A stretch of DNA of 64,000 bases, from positions 560,001-624,000 of the forward strand of contig JAEMWC010000281.1 in assembly GCA_016490735.1 (NCBI GenBank). The letters are read 5' to 3'. Below are positions 62,701 to 64,000 of this stretch, piece after piece; the stretch's first letter is position 1, and the number at the start of each line of letters is the position of its first letter. The stretch comes from Pachyseris speciosa (lineage: Eukaryota > Cnidaria > Anthozoa > Scleractinia > Pachyseridae). The position numbers and the translations under genes are program-made. Under the pieces are notes generated by a model. The model had not been told where the DNA came from, did no database searches, and was given only the letters and a program-made list of their open reading frames with translations.

Positions 62701-62812
62701 CCGTGGCAGCTTCTGCACATTCGTTCCACGTCCACGTCCTACTGAAGTAAGACCGCTCCCAGTCCATCCGGACCTGCGTCTGCTACAATCCTTGTCTTGC
62801 AATCCCCTCTAA

Positions 62813-63100
62813 AGGGCGATTTAGACGGTACGATTTTTGCTTACGACTGTCGCATGCAACTTCCGTAGCGCGCGCTGATCGCGCCATGCAAAAAATCGTA
62901 TACGATACTTGCCATTCAATATTACCTATACCTACGACTATCGTGTGGTTTTAAAACATGATTCAAAATCCTACGACAAATTTTAGGCCGCGTGCGTCTG
63001 TGGTAGAGAAGTTGTACGAGCATTCACATGGCACAACTTTATTCTACGTTGTGTCGCATACGCCAAGACGCGCGACAAATCGTGCCGTCTAAATCGCCCT
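62813..63100. mobile_element. 288-bp MITE inside the gypsy pol gene
   Basis: Perfect-looking ends AGGGCGATTTAGACGG...CCGTCTAAATCGCCCT, flanked by TAA at 62,810-62,812 and 63,101-63,103. The inner part CGATTTTTTGC-like arms also pair (GCATGCGACA / CGCGACAAAT). A TAA duplication is the PIF/Harbinger type. It separates the RT thumb/connection from RNase H. Confidence 0.85.
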
Positions 63101-63104
63101 TAAC

Positions 63105-63962
63105 TTAGGCAAGTGCATTTGCTGACGTAATGAGTTGCTTGAGCTTTTCAAATGCTGCTTGTTGTTCCATGCCCCAGATAAAGGCTTGTCCCTTCCTGAG
63201 CAATTTCCTAAGAGGCTCTGCAACTTGTGAGAAATTACGGATGAACTTCGATGAGTACTGTACAAGCTGTACAAATGAGCAAACTTCTGAAACATTCCTG
63301 GGCGTCTGGGCATTCACCACAGCTGCAATCTTCTCTTCGCTTGGTGTGACGCCTTCACTACTGAGATCACGTCCAAAGAAGGTCAACTTTGGTAATCTAA
63401 ACTGACATTTCTCTCCATTTAAGGTAAGCCCCTTCTCACGCAACCGCTTTAAAACTGCATGCAAGTTCCTGTCATGCTCTTCCAGGTCTGTCCCGTGAAC
63501 AATGACATCATCAGCGATGTTTGCAACCCCGTTGAAGCCTTGTAGAACATCTGATATGATCTTCTGAGATTTCTCCGGCGCTGAAGAGATTCCGAACATG
63601 AGCCGCTTGCACCGGTATAAGCCTCGATGACTCACAAACGTTGTAATTTCACATGACTCCTCATCCAGCTCAATTTGGTGGAATCCTCACCGCAGATCCA
63701 GCTTGCTGAAAACTGTTGACCCATTAAGAGCGTACAGGATCTCTTCAATTGTAGGGATAGGATGTCGCTCATGTACAATTGCCTCGTTCGCTGCTCTCAT
63801 ATCTACGCATACGCGTATGTCCCCATCTTGCTTAGGAGCTACAACCAAGGGTGACACCCACGCAGTAGGAGTGTTTGGTACTTCTTCAATAATATCCTTG
63901 TCGATCAGATCATCGAGTTTCTGATCAACTCTGTCTCTGAGACCGAAAGGGAGTCTCCGCAC
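63105..63962 (-). pseudogene. Gypsy reverse transcriptase with in-frame TGA
   Basis: Starts in LPFGLRDRVDQKLDDLIDKD and IRVCVDMRAANEAIVHERHP, IPTIEEIL, VFSKLDLR: fingers and first palm Asp. A TGA follows LDLR (63,684-63,686), in the place where related elements have Trp by my recollection. After it the frame continues with LMFGISSAPE and VANIADDVIVHG (the catalytic DD motif, with A for the usual Y-x), thumb (HAVLKRLREKGLTLNGEKCQ) and connection residues up to ANALA, where the MITE cuts it. One nonsense change plus the insertion disable it. Confidence 0.85.
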
Positions 63963-64000
63963 TTGCTGGGCTACTGGTGTAACATTCTTATTAACATGTA

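Larger units (their letters stand above)
61866..64000 (-). mobile_element. Ty3/gypsy retrotransposon pol fragment, broken; runs off the window
   Basis: From right to left: reverse transcriptase (63,962-63,105), a MITE (62,813-63,100), a short RNase H remnant (VADAGPDGLGAVLLQ near 62,780), integrase (62,700-62,138) and an integrase tail (62,123-61,866). RT-RNase H-integrase order is that of Ty3/gypsy. The RNase H domain passes straight into integrase zinc-binding text (MCRSCHGCQVVGQ), so several hundred bases are deleted. The protease and gag side lies beyond 64,000; no LTR is seen on the left. Confidence 0.85.

Overview
This is a eukaryotic, animal window, almost certainly from an anthozoan cnidarian and most likely a stony coral. 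The evidence is one gene split into short leucine-rich-repeat exons with phase-2 GT..AG introns, several retroelement classes (BEL/Pao, Ty3/gypsy, L1/Tx1-like LINE, Penelope-like), a tRNA-derived SINE of a type I recall as abundant in corals, and many foldback/MITE elements. There is no operon structure and I see no functional tRNA or rRNA gene.

Layout. 1-11,900: transposon debris (Penelope-like GIY-YIG fragment with a hammerhead-like motif, piggyBac-like fragment, two LINE 5' halves placed head to head). 11,900-19,740: two copies of a ~0.75 kb segment separated by a 3.6 kb foldback element (12,718-16,316) that carries arrays of a 12-bp palindrome and is itself interrupted by a 1.5 kb hAT-like element whose ends are GC-rich minisatellites. 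20,135-46,727: the only host gene I can support, a secreted or membrane LRR protein (signal peptide, LRRNT cap, 12 LRR exons; 13 coding exons, 1,022 nt, frame open throughout, 3' end not found). Its introns hold a complete BEL/Pao element (27,460-33,815, 5-bp target duplication, reverse transcriptase core missing by an in-frame deletion), two long-TIR elements, several hairpin MITEs and a palindrome of two hammerhead-type ribozyme motifs.

47,000-52,375: the most unusual unit, a TTAA-flanked element with ~480-bp terminal inverted repeats. It holds a decayed, intron-containing gene for a large zinc-binding protein (minus strand) and a small zinc-binding ORF (plus strand) converging on it. I cannot assign the protein to a named transposase superfamily; it has conserved-looking D positions. 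A 229-bp insertion with a textbook hammerhead ribozyme and a perfect 25-bp target duplication sits inside this element.

52,535-61,455: a second giant foldback (~8.9 kb) with multi-kilobase arms, two mirror copies of an acidic 162-aa ORF, and a central loop with a small zinc-finger ORF. 61,866-64,000: a broken Ty3/gypsy pol on the minus strand with a 288-bp TAA-flanked MITE inside it.

Most features are mobile elements at different stages of decay. Two insertions can be dated relative to the duplicated segment because the sister copy preserves the empty site. All family assignments rest on motif reading by eye; no search was run.
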